From positions 15,794,022 through 15,858,021 of the forward strand of contig OY756967.1 in NCBI GenBank assembly GCA_963580455.1: DNA of 64,000 nucleotides, given 5' to 3'. The position numbers and the translations under genes are program-made. The DNA is from Euonymus europaeus. Lineage: Eukaryota > Streptophyta > Magnoliopsida > Celastrales > Celastraceae. The notes beneath the pieces are model-generated. The model was given only the letters and a program-made list of their open reading frames with translations, was not told the DNA's origin and ran no database searches. Positions 35,336 to 46,424 of the stretch are shown in pieces (within the stretch, counting starts at the first letter, position 1; every line of letters starts with the position of its first letter).

Positions 35336-35720
35336 CGTGTCACCCTCATGTTCAATGTTTCTATTATTTTCGGGTCAGGATGTCACAATCATGATTCTCA
35401 TGTGCTTTTCCAATGAATTTTACCACTCGCTTTAAGAGGTCTTTTACGCAAAGATTTTTTGCACCCCATTGATTGAGGTAAGTGATGAGTTTGGAGAACT
35501 GTGCTCAAAAGTCCTTGAGATAAATAAGTTGGACAACTTTATGAACAAGCTGTGACAACTTTATGCAAGTTGGAGAAAGTATTTCCTCCTACATTGTTTG
35601 ATGTCATGGTTCACTTACCTGTTCATTTAACAAATGAGATGAAACTTGTTGGACCAGTGTAATGTAGATGGATGTACCCAATTGAGAGGTATTTATTTTT
35701 GTAGTGATTGTGCTTTGATG
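35336..35720 (+). pseudogene. CACTA (En/Spm-type) TNP2 transposase remnant
   Basis: In broken frames the plus strand reads HDSHVLFQ, ILPLALRGLLRKD, then CSKVLEINKLDNFMNKL, and VFPPTLFDVMVHLPVHLTNE followed by KLVGPV and CRWMYPIERYLF. These are signature strings of the region after the catalytic core of plant CACTA transposases (the DUF4218-type domain: SHDxHVLMQ, FDVMVHLxxHL, GPVxxRWMYPxERxL). TNP2 cuts and rejoins the transposon ends in the nucleus. Stops and frameshifts make it non-functional, and the N-terminal part is missing where the LTR at 33,015-35,335 abuts. From family knowledge, not an alignment. Confidence 0.78.
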
Positions 35721-36418
35721 TCACGTTCTCTCTTTAATTCCATAAATAACTTGCATTTATTTGTTAGATACTTGTGTACATTGATATGTTCATAATAGGG
35801 CTTGTCCTGAAGGATCCATTATTGAGGGATAACTAGCTGAAGAATGCATGCCATTCTGCTCGAGGTGGACTCTTTTCCTTTGTTGGACAGCTTGGAATCT
35901 TTTGCAAATTATCTAAGTCTCTATCTTATGTCCTCTTATATGGTATTTCCCAAAAGTCTCTACCCATTGTTCTTGGGTAGTTTTGCTTGGTAGATTTGAT
36001 CTTCAAATAGTTAATCTAAGTGCAAGTATGGAAATTCTTATTCAGTACTATACAGTACTATACATTGTTTGAAGATCACTATTATGTATATAACATTTAT
36101 AATTACTCCATGCATAAATTTTCAAGAGAAATGGAAAATAATCAATTAGAGATTGCAACTCAACCCACAACTGATGGTATGTAAATTAACCTTTATATAT
36201 TTGCAATTGTTTAATTTCATAGCTCAATAGTTTATCCTTATCATTTCTTGTTTGAATAGGGACTACAAACCCAAGAAGAAAACGAGGAAAGTCAGAGGAA
36301 AAGGGTTGGCAAAAATGATCACTACAAATAACAACAAAAAGATAAAGGTTGAAGTACCAGAGGATGTAAGTGTCTCCATTGGTGAGCATGCTGCAAAATT
36401 GTATTCTGAATTAAGCCC
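35721..36418 (+). pseudogene. CACTA TNP1-like exon remnant and spacer
   Basis: Mostly non-coding sequence, then exon-like blocks. One near 36,135 reads NQLEIATQPTTDG. After an AG at 36,258-36,259 the frame reads GTTNPRRKRGKSRGKGLAKM and ITTNNNKKIKVEVPEDVSVS, IGEHAAKLYSELS. Basic TRGRS-like tracts followed by a 'V-NAAKLYSxL' region are how the second CACTA protein usually starts (DNA-binding TNP1/TNPA type, which recognises sub-terminal repeats). The exon is cut at 36,418 by an inverted-repeat element and seems to resume after 42,264. Confidence 0.5.
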
Positions 36419-37303
36419 CTGTTTGGTAAACAATTTAGAATAACATAATGCTACTTGGTAGGTACCGTTTGGTAAACAATATTGGTTAGCATATGATTTT
36501 ATATCCAACATACATGCTACACACAAAAAGCTACATAACCAAACATCCAATAACAATTTTACCATACATCTCACCATTTTCAAATGGCACAAAAAAAATC
36601 ATTTTCAACAACATTTACCTTCTATCAAAAATGAAAAGTCTAAACTACCCCTTATATTTCAGCCAAACTACCAAATTTTTTTTCATTTGAACAATCCATT
36701 ATTTATTTTTATTTAACAAAATATTCATTTATATTTAATAATAAATTTTTATTTTTTTATTTAATAATATATTAACATTTTTACTAATATTAATTATTTA
36801 TATTTAATAATATATTTATTTTAAATAATATATTCAATTATATTTAATAATACTTTTTAATTATTTTTATTTAATAATTTATTATTATTTAGTAATATAT
36901 TCAATTATATTTAATAATTTATTTATTTACACTTAATAATCTATTATTTATTATTATTTAATAATCTGCTTATTTATATTTAGTTTATTATTATAGTTAA
37001 TTTATTATTATAATACAAATATAATATTTAATAATGATAATATGATCAAATATAATTAAATAATATAAATGAATATATTATTAAATATAAATAATTAAAT
37101 ATATTATTAAAAATGTTATATATATTTTTGAAAATATTTTTTAATTTGTGCTACTACCCTGCATGTAATTAACCACAACATTTATAACAATATATATATT
37201 TTTCCTGCAATAATGAACTAAACACGACAACATACATGTTAACATTTCAAACATTATATACGCTGTCATAGTATATATGTCATTCTAAATTATTGATCAA
37301 ACC

Positions 37304-38507
37304 TGTGAAACCCCGACTCAAAATGTTGTGAAAATTTTGATGTTTGAGCAAAGGAGGAAAAACTAGACTAGGCGCACCAGGGGGCGCCTAGGCGCCCAAG
37401 TAGCACGCCTAGGCGGTTTGCGCCTAGGCATGTGCAAAGGTGCGCCCAGGATGGCGCCTAATCCAATGAGTGCAGGAAGGAAAGAAGACCATAAGAAAAG
37501 GTACTGGACTGGGCGCACCTCAGGGCGCCTAGGCGCTGCGCCCAGTCCAGTGGGTGACGGGAAGTGGAGTGGGCGCAGAGGCGCCTAGGCGCACCTCGCC
37601 TGGGCGTGGAAATCCTGCACACCCAGGATGCCGCCCAGAACAGCGCGTTGGGGGAAATTCAATAGGCCAGAGCGCCTAGGCGCCCAGGGTAGCGCCTAGG
37701 CGCCCAGGGTAGTGCCTAGGCGCAACCCGTGTTTTTTCAATAGGCTTCAGCGAGCCATTTTAGAGGAATTTTAAGTTGGTTTCAGTTCTAGAGAGAGAGA
37801 GAGAGAGCGACGATTCTAGAGAGAGAAGTGTATTTGAGGTAATTATTGGAGATTGAAGCTTGGTTTTGGAGATTTAGAGAGGATTAAAGGAAGATTCAAG
37901 CCTTGGAGGTAAGTTTCTTCATTATTCCATTTCTAGGTTTTTGAGTAGATCTTGTTAGTTGGTTCAGAGTTGATTCCTATGGTTTAGATATGTTAATCCT
38001 AGGTTGATTTTGGATGTATATGTAGATTGGTTTGTGATTTGGAGTAGAGTGGAGCTTGGGTTGAGTTTGGAGGATTTTGGAGAAATTTCTAGAGAGAGAA
38101 GGTGAGTAATTTCGAAATTATTGATTTAATTGATGTTTATATGAGTTGTTGGTTGTTTATTGATGTGTGAATGGGTTCGGTTTCGCCACATTGTTAGGTT
38201 TGGGAAATCAGAACCCTAGGAACGTAATTGTGGATTTTGTGGTAAATTGCTCTACAAGAGGTAGGGGATTTCCAACCATTTCTTTCTATCGTTTATTCTC
38301 GATGTTTCTAAAGAGCGTTTCGATTCCTCATTGGTCATTTCATTTGTGTTTCCGCCTTAATTGCTTCTAAGGGGAAACGAACCTTGCCTGTGGAATATTG
38401 TGGATTTTGATGTTGCATGACCCGATTGTGTGTGTTCCATCACCTATGGACACGATGTGCATTCCGTTCATGCATCATGGTAGTTATGTATACATATATA
38501 TAAGATG

Positions 38508-38542
<35 letters not shown>

Positions 38543-39556
38543 TTTCGGCATGACATGGCATAAATGCATTAGTGTTGCATTGGGGACCGGGTATGGACTC
38601 GGGGCTCCTTAGGTTTCTTGAAAGCTACTTGGAGGGATGATGAGGTGATGAGAGTTACCACCAAGTCATGTAGGATAACGCACTAGAGGTTGGGTTGATG
38701 AGGAACCTTGCCTGGAGTGGTGCGGGCGTGATAGGTTCACCCAACCGGGTAATCCAAGAGCGTTTGTTGTTGGGGAGCTTGCTCCTATTCAATATGACAT
38801 GGATAGCGACCATGATATTGATGATGTTGATGTGGTGAGCTTGCTCATGTTCGATATTACATGGAACGAGCCATGGTATCGATGATGTTGCTCATGAGGG
38901 GATTGCCCGGATTGATATTTTATGTGATTGTTGAGTATACGTGCATGTGGTAGATTTCATACTGTTGCATAGCCTATTGTTTCGAATTCGGCCTTATTAC
39001 TCTTTATACTCTTAACCCTACTGAGCTTCTTGCTCACCCTCTATTCTATTCCTCCCCACAGGTGATATTGGTACAGGTACAGGTACCAGTGGAGCGGATC
39101 AGTGAGAGCGGCATGTGACATGGATGGCCCTGGGTAGGATGTGGGTGCTAGAGAGATACTCTAAGCACGTGTTTTGTATACGATGTATTGATGATTATTC
39201 ATGATATGCTTATAACCATTTGGCACTAGTGGGTGTGTGCATGATGTATGCGGAGATCGAATTTATGGTTATATGATATTGTGAATTTAATGATGTGTTT
39301 ATTACTATCAGTTTGTGCATGCTGGTAGTGGATGACCTGAGGCCCTAGGATCAGGATTGCATGTGATTGAGGCCTGAGGCCTAGCTAGGTTGCTAGTGTG
39401 ATGGATTGTATATATTGCTGCGCGTTTCTGAAGCAGGCGGGGACTCTCCGATATACGGGGAGATGCCGCCGGATTTCCGGTCCACCGGATGATCGCACTA
39501 GTGGCCTAGGACTGTGCCGGAGGGCACCCGTGGCGTGCCCGGACCGGGGCGTCACA
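37304..39556 (+). mobile_element. Solo LTR of the GCGCCTAGGCGC-type gypsy family with target duplication
   Basis: 2,253 bp, TGTGAAACCCCGAC...CGGGGCGTCACA, flanked by perfect 5-bp repeats AAACC at 37,299-37,303 and 39,557-39,561. A single LTR between a 5-bp duplication is the product of unequal recombination between the two LTRs of one insertion. It contains a palindrome cluster (37,370-37,730), a TA array near 38,511-38,540 and the motif CCTACTGAGCTTCTTGCTC followed by CAGGTGA at 39,017-39,065. No ORF of interest. Confidence 0.92.
37503..37551. other. Inverted repeat around GCGCCTAGGCGC in the second LTR copy
   Basis: Arms ACTGGACTGGGCGCA (37,503-37,517) and TGCGCCCAGTCCAGT (37,537-37,551) with the 12-bp palindrome at 37,525-37,536 in the loop. 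Confidence 0.85.
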
Positions 39557-39743
39557 AAACCAAACACAAATTTGAATTAGCATTTTAATTGACATTTCCA
39601 AATTGTCCCTTTGACTAGCATTTCAAGAGCATTTTAGCATTTCATTGTGTAAATGTCTAAAGTACCCTTACTTTGATAAAAATATTACGAAACCAATTGT
39701 AAATAAATATATGTTATTAAATACATAAATATTATTAAATATA

Positions 39744-41805
39744 GGAGAATTTTCTGGCGTGGGATTACTCATGTGGGATCCCACACTCACCGTCAGATTA
39801 ATCCGACGGTGAGATCTAATTTGCTTTTAAAAAATTTAAAAAACCTTTTTTCCATTTTCCTCTCTCTCATTTCGTGTGCTTAGATCTTTCCTCTCTCTTC
39901 CTTTCGTGAGCTTAGGAGTAGCGACTGCTACGACATCACGACATCACGACATCGTCCTTCGTTCGTGGTCTCCGATCGTCTTCTCCAGTCATCACCTCTG
40001 ATTTGGGGGCTCGATTTGGGTCCATGATTCCAGTCTTTGATCTTGTGAGTGGTCTTCGATTTTCAAGTTCATCGTCTTCGGGCTTCCTATCAAGACGACT
40101 TCTTGGATTTTCAGGTTCATCATCTCTGGGCTTCCCATCAAGACGTCTTCTTCGGTCCTCACCTATGATTTGGGTGCTCGACTTCTGTCTACGATTCCGG
40201 TGTTCAATCTCGTGAGTGGGTCTTCGATTTTGAAGTTCTATGATTTAAATTTAAATTGCGAACTTCTCTGATTCTTGGTGATGATTGAAAATGGCTATGA
40301 TTTTTTTTTTGTTAGATTGATCCAAAATATAATCTTCATGCAGTGACAAAAGAGACATGGGAATGGTGGCCGGTGGATATGAAGTCAATGCCAAATATAC
40401 ATGAATGACCAACAAGGAGATAAAAAAGTTGGTGATGGATTAATAGTTTTATTGTTGTTCTGGGATGCTTATTTTTTTGGTTTTTTTGAGAGAAGTTTGT
40501 GTGAGGAGATATGTATTTGTTGATGTCTCTGCATTTGGTGATGTCACTGCAAATTTTGGGTTGTTTGGTCTTTGCTTTGCTGATGGAGTTTGTCTTAGTT
40601 GCTAGTGCTTGGGTTTGGATCTTTCATTTGGTTTTGGTGGCTTATGCCTCGTGGCCTTTTGCTGGTTTGGGATTGTTTTCTTCGTAGGGTAGTCTTGTTT
40701 CTTGTTGTATTGGGTGCTCTATTTGGCTTCAAAATGTATGCTACACTGCTGGCTTTGTGCCTTTCAATTTCCATTAATAAATTGAGCTTCATTCATTGAA
40801 AAAAATCATTCAATATTCTTCAACATGCAGCTAGTGAAACAAAATAATTTTTCAGCATGGTGCTAGCGAAACTCTTGTCAATACAATTACATTACGATTT
40901 TCTAATGTTCAGACAGTGTTCAAATCATAACTAACCATAACTTTTACACAAAAAACACTACTGGTGTTTGACATTTACTTAAAAATTTACATCATCTTTT
41001 AAACAGTTGACAACCGGCATTGAGCTCCAATATCTGGAAAACAAATAATCAAAGAAAAATGATTAGAGGTAATAACAAACAAATAATCAGAGACCAATGA
41101 ATTTATCCATTAGCTAACATCCATATTCTCCATACCACAAACAAAATCCACTCAAAGAGACCACTAATTTTTCAGCATGGTGCTATTGATCTCTGCATAC
41201 ACGAAATAAACAAGAAAAAATAAATAAATGGGAATACACTTTAAAAACTACTTACATCCATAAACAAAAAAAAGTTCAGTCTTGCAAAGATCCAACATTC
41301 ACTACATCCAACCACAAAATAAATCCATAACTCTTACTTTATTTAGATGATTGTTCGCGAACTAATGATTTTCTTACCTTTAAGAAATGTTCAATGCTGG
41401 ACAAATCACAACCTACAACCTAACCAAATCAACTCAAAAGGAAAATTTAGAACAAATCTCACACATAATTAACCCCACATCACTTGAAAACTACAAATGC
41501 TTATCAACATTTCATGTTACGAAATCAGATATGAGTGAGAAGATAGCAAATCTGAGAAGCTACCTTTATGGTGATGGTGAACAACCGGAGACGACGAACG
41601 AAGGACGATGACCGAAGACAATGTCGCGTTGTCATAGCCATTGTCTTCTAAGCACACAAAATGAGAGAGAGAGAGGAAAATGGAAAAAAAACTTTTTTTA
41701 ATTTTTCAAAAGCAAATTAGATCTCACCGTCAGATTAATCCGACGGTGAGTGTGGGATCTCGCATGAGTAAAATTCACGCGGGATCCCGCGCCAGAAAAT
41801 TCTCC
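39744..41805. mobile_element. Non-autonomous Mutator-like element (possible Pack-MULE), 2,062 bp
   Basis: Long terminal inverted repeats open GGAGAATTTTCTGGCG on both ends and extend about 140-160 bp with a small indel (CACCGTCAGATTAATC region, then CATTTTCCTCTCTCTC). They are flanked by a perfect 10-bp duplication, ATTAAATATA, at 39,734-39,743 and 41,806-41,815. Long TIRs and a 9-11 bp duplication define Mutator-like elements. No MURA-type transposase is present. The interior has an imperfect tandem duplication (TTCGGGCTTCC/TCTGGGCTTCCCATCAAGACG, 40,075-40,150), and an exon-like block after an AG near 40,315 reading IDPKYNLHAVTKETWEWWPV. This could be a captured gene piece of unknown origin. 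Confidence 0.88.
40430..40805 (+). repeat. LINE-like 3' end inside the Mutator-like element (tentative)
   Basis: A G/T-rich untranslated-looking stretch (TTGTTTCTTGTTGTATTGGG) leads to CATTAATAAATTGAGCTTC and an A-run at 40,799-40,806. This is the usual look of plant L1-type LINE 3' ends. No target-site duplication was found, so it could equally be the 3' end of a captured gene. Confidence 0.3.
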
Positions 41806-41815
41806 ATTAAATATA

Positions 41816-42246
41816 AATATAATATTTATTTATTCAATTAATTATTTAAATATGTCATCAAATAATATATAAATGTTACAATTTTTCTCTTTTTTAAATT
41901 TTGATCATAAATCAATAGATTTAATTGAAAATTTGACTAATTATTTCTTTATCTTTTATTAATAGACTATTGAAATGTGCAGTTTTATAATAAATGAATA
42001 TTATTAAAAATAAATGAATATATATTGAATATAAATTCATAGAATATTAAATATAAATGAATAAATTATTAAAAATAAATAAATATATTATTAAATATAT
42101 TGAATATATTATAAAAAATATTAATATTATTATGCAAATATATCAATGTTTATTAAATTGTACTAATACACTGTAAATAATTAATCACAACATTTGAAAC
42201 AGCGTATACGCTATGAGCATATATGTCAAATTATATGCTAGTTCTG
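41816..42246. other. AT-rich DNA
   Basis: TATTAAATATAAATGAATA-type repeats, mirror-like to 36,690-37,130. Part of the inverted-repeat element; no coding content. Confidence 0.5.
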
Positions 42247-42264
42247 AAATTGTTTACCAAACAG

Positions 42265-42845
42265 ACTCAATTTCCTTGTCCGTCACAGATCTGATACGAC
42301 TTCAAAATCCTCCAAATTACGAGTAAGCATTGACTTATAAAGTCTAAGCCTCTATCATATGTGTTTGACATATTGATCCTGACACGAGTGAAAGGCCAAG
42401 CGAAATGAAAATTTGGAGGACGACTCACTAGCGGCCCAATACATAGGCTGACGAGAAATTCAAGAATGCCCGTGTATGATATTTTACTAAATAATGTGTC
42501 ACTGAGTTGTCGATTTTTCATTTTTGATAGTTACTTCAATCATCTTCATATGTGTTAACAATGTAAATTGGTAGGAGGAAATGATGAATCTTCTAAGCCT
42601 TCTACAAGCCTCATCAGGTGAGGACTTGGTGAATCTAACTCCAAAAAAAAAAATTGTACGAGTTATTAGTGAAAGGTCAAGTCAAGTGAGGGACTTGGAT
42701 GTGGTTCTAGGGGTGCTACAACTAGAACGAACCATTCGCATGGGCAAATTGAATAAATGTTGAAAGAACGTAATGAATTTGCTCAACGGGTTAAAAATTT
42801 GGAAAAGATTTTTGATGCTAGTGTTCAAGCTATAGTGAAGACTTT
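42265..42845 (+). pseudogene. CACTA TNP1-like C-terminal remnant
   Basis: After the inverted repeat the DNA is first unassigned. From 42,575 it reads EEMMNLLSLLQASSGEDLVN, LTPKKKIVRVISERSSQVRD, LDVVLGVLQLERT, then in another frame LKERNEFAQRVKNLEKIFDA. In CACTA TNP1-like proteins a 'VLGxExxGRVRGLGxG' motif is followed by a C-terminal coiled coil; the order and residues here are similar. The 3' terminus of the element lies about 730 bp downstream. Frameshifts show it is dead. Homology is judged from memory and is moderate. Confidence 0.45.
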
Positions 42846-43214
42846 TTTTTCTAGTTACATTTTCTCCAATCTGTAAATACTGTTTAGAAAACTCTTTTTT
42901 TTTTCTTTTTTTTTCTTGGAAAATGTTGTTCAAGAATAAGAATTGTTCATAATTGTTTACAGGAGCATTGTGCCAAACTTTTTTAAAGTCATGATGAAAA
43001 CCTTGAAGACAATATTGTTCTAGATGCAACTCTTCATTGGTTTAGAAAAACTTTCTCTTGTAATGCTGCAACAAATTAAATGCAAATGCTAAACAATGCC
43101 TTTTTGTAGAAACAACACCATGATATGTGTTTGAATTTTGTTTTAGTTTGTTATTTTGAAGAAAATGACTAATGGAATAGGTTTCTGAAGTAAATAAACA
43201 AATTATTGGTTGAT
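42846..43214 (+). other. CACTA 3' non-coding region
   Basis: T-rich non-coding DNA with a long T/C tract at 42,893-42,917; no ORF. Confidence 0.35.
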
Positions 43215-43571
43215 TGCGATTTTTTTAAAAGAAATACATTTGTTGGCACAAAAAATAAAATGTCTTTTATGGCAACAACTAGTTGTCACAAAAGCTTAAT
43301 TTTTTTTTTTGGCAACATGTATGTTGCCAAAAAATGTGAAAATTTATTACGGCAACATTTTAGTCGTCACAATATATCAAAGTCATTTGTGGCTAAATAA
43401 TGTCGTCGCCAGATCATCAACCTTTTCTAGTGATAAAAAATGTTGCTGCAAAAACCTTTTGCGGCAATTTACTGCGACGTGCAAATGTCGTCGAATATAC
43501 ATTTTGTGGAGACATATGTTTTTTTTTTGTGATAACTATTGTTACCTCAAAAAATGTAGCTTCTTGTAGTG
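43215..43571 (+). mobile_element. CACTA right end: sub-terminal repeats and terminus
   Basis: Ends CTTCTTGTAGTG at 43,571, the reverse complement of the CACTACAAGAAG terminus of plant CACTA transposons. The preceding 350 bp is packed with GGCAACA/TGTTGCC, TTGTCACAA, GTCGTCGC and GCGGCAA units in both orientations, the binding sites for the element-encoded DNA-binding protein. It belongs with the transposase remnants at 35.3-36.4 and 42.3-42.8 kb. The left terminus was not found. Confidence 0.82.
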
Positions 43572-43590
43572 TTAGAATAGAATTTGACTC

Positions 43591-43873
43591 TTACTCATAG
43601 TCATCATCATAAACAATGTAAGCATCAATTAAAACACAAGAAGACTCAATCCCATCAGAAACATCGACATTACAAGTTGTTATATCCAAACAACCTCCTC
43701 TTTTCACCAAAACATCAACATGACCCATCAAAAAATTATGAGCAAGAGATAATAAATTGTTCAAATCTTCGTCATTATCAACTATGTATTCATAATATCC
43801 AGGTAAATAAGCTAGAAAACGTAAATTTCCAAAATCTAGAAAACTCGTTTTGTATGTTTCACAATTCCCACTA
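43591..43873 (-). pseudogene. MULE-type N-terminal (PB1-like) domain fragment
   Basis: The minus strand is open for about 93 codons without a starting Met. It reads YKTSFLDFGNLRFLAYLPGY, YEYIVDNDEDLNNLLSLAH, NFLMGHVDVLVKRGG and ends VYDDDYE before TAA 43,591-43,593. Plant MuDR-type transposases and related proteins begin with a PB1-like region of the form 'L-Y-LPG...-IxVxNDxDLxxMxxFH...-xVDVFV'. The match in order and spacing is good. The transposase catalytic domain is absent; the CACTA terminus lies only 20 bp away, so the CACTA element may have inserted into or next to this exon. Confidence 0.45.
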
Positions 43874-44048
43874 AATTAAAAAAAACCCTTCAAATTACTA
43901 TGAATTTAAACTTACAAAACTCTTCAAATTTCAAACTCCTTACGCCTTTAAATTGTAAGAAATGGAAGCACTCGCTTGCACTGGCTCGACTGGGTGATAT
44001 GGATAAGGAAAGGCCATAAGAGAGATTGATACTAAAATGATTACATCG
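43874..44048. other. Non-coding spacer
   Basis: AT-rich; no gene or repeat recognised. Confidence 0.3.
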
Positions 44049-46040
44049 GGACTATAACACCCCGAATTGTGGGATAGTTTACGTGATAGGGCAAAGTGAT
44101 TTATGTGGTATTTATTATGATTTTTATTGTGCAATAATATGTGCCAAATAGGATCATAATATTTTTCATCAATTCTATATGGGAAATAAAAATTATTAGA
44201 ACCGGAATTATAATAATGGGAGTTAAAATGAAATTACTAAGAATATAGGAAGCTAGAAATAAAATAAGAAAATAATCATAGGTGATGACATAATTGTAAA
44301 TAGAGGAGGGTGGCACACATAATTAAATAAAAGATGGGAGGGCAGTAAGGTATATTTGCAGTAAAGCAAACAACAAAAAATAAAAATGGTTTGGCACAGC
44401 AACCTAGAGAACCAAAACCCTAAAGAAATAGTGTCAGTGTGAATTGAAATGGAGGTGCGATGAAAAGCGTGATTCTTGATCGGGTGACAAATCGGGTAAC
44501 GGGTGGCACAAGAAGGACAAGACAAAACCAACCATACTAGTTTCGAATCGAAAGGAGATGATCTTCGCCGTCAATGGAGGAGGAGAAGTCACGGCCACCG
44601 AGAGCTTCAAAACCGGATTTCACCGATTTTCGATCACAAAAAATGTAAATGGCACCAGAGTTGCACTGATCACGTCACCTCGATCCCGTTCATGGCCACT
44701 GTGGACACCGTCGCCGCTTAATCAGCAGTGACGCAACATTTTCTGGAAATCAGCCATGTTAGACCCGCGTGCAGGATAACCAAGTCGAGCTGACCCGATT
44801 TGGTATTATTTAATTAACTAATTAAGATTAAGATTAATTAATTGTATTAAGATAAATGTTTTAAGTTAATTGTATTAAGCTAATGGTATAGATAAAATAA
44901 ATTGATTAAAAGTTAATGGTATTAAAATATGATTTAAAGATAATAGTAATAGCAAATGATTATATGTGTATGGGTTTCAATAAATGAACATGTGTAATTG
45001 AATTATCGATATCCGTGGGAGTACATCACTATAAGTAATATCCAACTATGTTACGGAACCCTGTGATGAATGTTTTGTTTATGTTATATTTGTGAATAAT
45101 GTGATGTTTGTTTATGTTGATTGATTGTCTGTGAATTGTGATCTGCCATCTGATGATCCAACTGTATTTTGGATACTGTGAAGGATAGTTTGTTTATGTT
45201 ATTTCTTGATGGAATGTGATGTGAAATTATAATGCTTATGGAGGTAATATTTATTGGTTGTACTGCATGAGGCATAACATATCATGACACACATGACATA
45301 CGCATTAAGGGTAAATGTTTTTATGAACAGGGTACAACTGCTGCAGGGAGAGTATACTGGAAAGTTAATGTTGAGGTTTACTGGAAATGGAAATGGTACT
45401 AAAAATGGAAATGAAAATGGTTTTTGACTGAAAAGTGTTCTTTGGTAGAACACTTAATTAAAAAAAAATCATAATCAATTGCTCTATAGCTGTTTACCTA
45501 GGTTAAGGGTCCAAGTAATGGAAAAACGGATTTAAATGATTGACTGCTCTTTAAAGAAATGGTTCACGTGCATTCATGCATAGATATTACTTGCTAGGCT
45601 TCAGCTCACTATGTTCCGTGATGCAAGTTATGATTTCTCAGATGATTATGCTGACCTAGGAGTTGATGGTGTCGCCGTAGATCCATGAAGAAGATGCTTA
45701 TGTGACGAAAGCTAGTTTTCATTGAAGATTGATTGATTAAGTATTAAATTTATTTATGCACTTATAGGTAGTAGCTTTGATGTATGGTAATAAGTGTAGA
45801 TTCTGGAGCGAGGATGAAAAGTATAAGATTCACAGTAGTATACTTAAAGGATATTAATTGGATGTTACTGCTTATTTAATGAATACAGGTTGACACTTCT
45901 ATTTCATATTAAATTATACTAACTATTTATTGGGATTGTTTACTGAAGTAGATTTATATTAAATAAAGGTTCTTCTATCTAGGGTTGCTAAGATGTAGAG
46001 TGAGTGATGACGTAAAAATGGTGACAGGACCGTTATGATG
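44049..46040 (+). repeat. Gypsy LTR-like sequence, third family (edges uncertain)
   Basis: Begins TATAACACCCCGAATTG, close to gypsy LTR starts (TGTAACACCCCG), and contains the shared LTR motif as CTAGGCTTCAGCTCAC at 45,595-45,610 with TTTCTCAGATGA 25-35 bp later. No LTR 3' end or primer site was found, so the right limit is a guess. ORFs within it are short and not coding-like. Confidence 0.45.
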
Positions 46041-46424
46041 ATCAGTCGGTCAGGTTCGTGCTGCTGCAAGTGAATATCTTGGAAGAGATGTGAACAAATG
46101 TGAGCTAAAGACTCGCCTGAGGTTGTCCTCAGGTGAAAGCACTCTGATGCTCAAGTTAGTACGGACTCAATTAACAGAAGTGTCTCGGTATGTAGAGCTC
46201 TTCTGTAAGCTTGAATAGCAAGTTGTGATTAAACTTTTACCTGAGAATGAGACTCCTTTTATCGGGGTTGACTGGTCCGAAGTTTACGGATATTAAAACT
46301 CTTCAATCTATTGGTTGAGGGTATTCCTCGGGCGCTTAGTCCTTTTAGGACTCTTTTTCATAGTTGGAGTTGGACTCCTACAAGACAAGTATCCTACTGA
46401 GGGATGGACACTGGTTAAGATCGT
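46041..46424 (+). other. LTR-associated non-coding DNA
   Basis: Contains TCGCCTGAGGTTGTCCTC and CTCTGATGCTCAAGTTAG, phrases of a kind that recur in untranslated parts of plant LTR elements. No ORF supported. Confidence 0.3.

Larger units (their letters stand above)
36419..42264. mobile_element. AT-rich foldback/MITE-like element, expanded by nested insertions
   Basis: An 18-bp inverted repeat, CTGTTTGGTAAACAATTT at 36,419-36,436 and its complement at 42,247-42,264, brackets a block inserted in CACTA coding DNA. After removal of the solo LTR (37,304-39,556) and Mutator-like element (39,744-41,805) about 1.5 kb of TTTAATAATA-rich sequence remains. A segment at 37,250-37,290 resembles 42,200-42,245, so two related MITEs may be fused. 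No clean target-site duplication was found, so the superfamily (hAT or PIF-like) is open. Confidence 0.5.

Noticed and set aside
33015..39556. The two GCGCCTAGGCGC-type LTRs as the pair of one element with the DNA between them as its interior
   Set aside because: The right-hand copy has its own perfect AAACC target duplication, and the DNA between them is CACTA and MITE-like sequence without primer site or polypurine tract.
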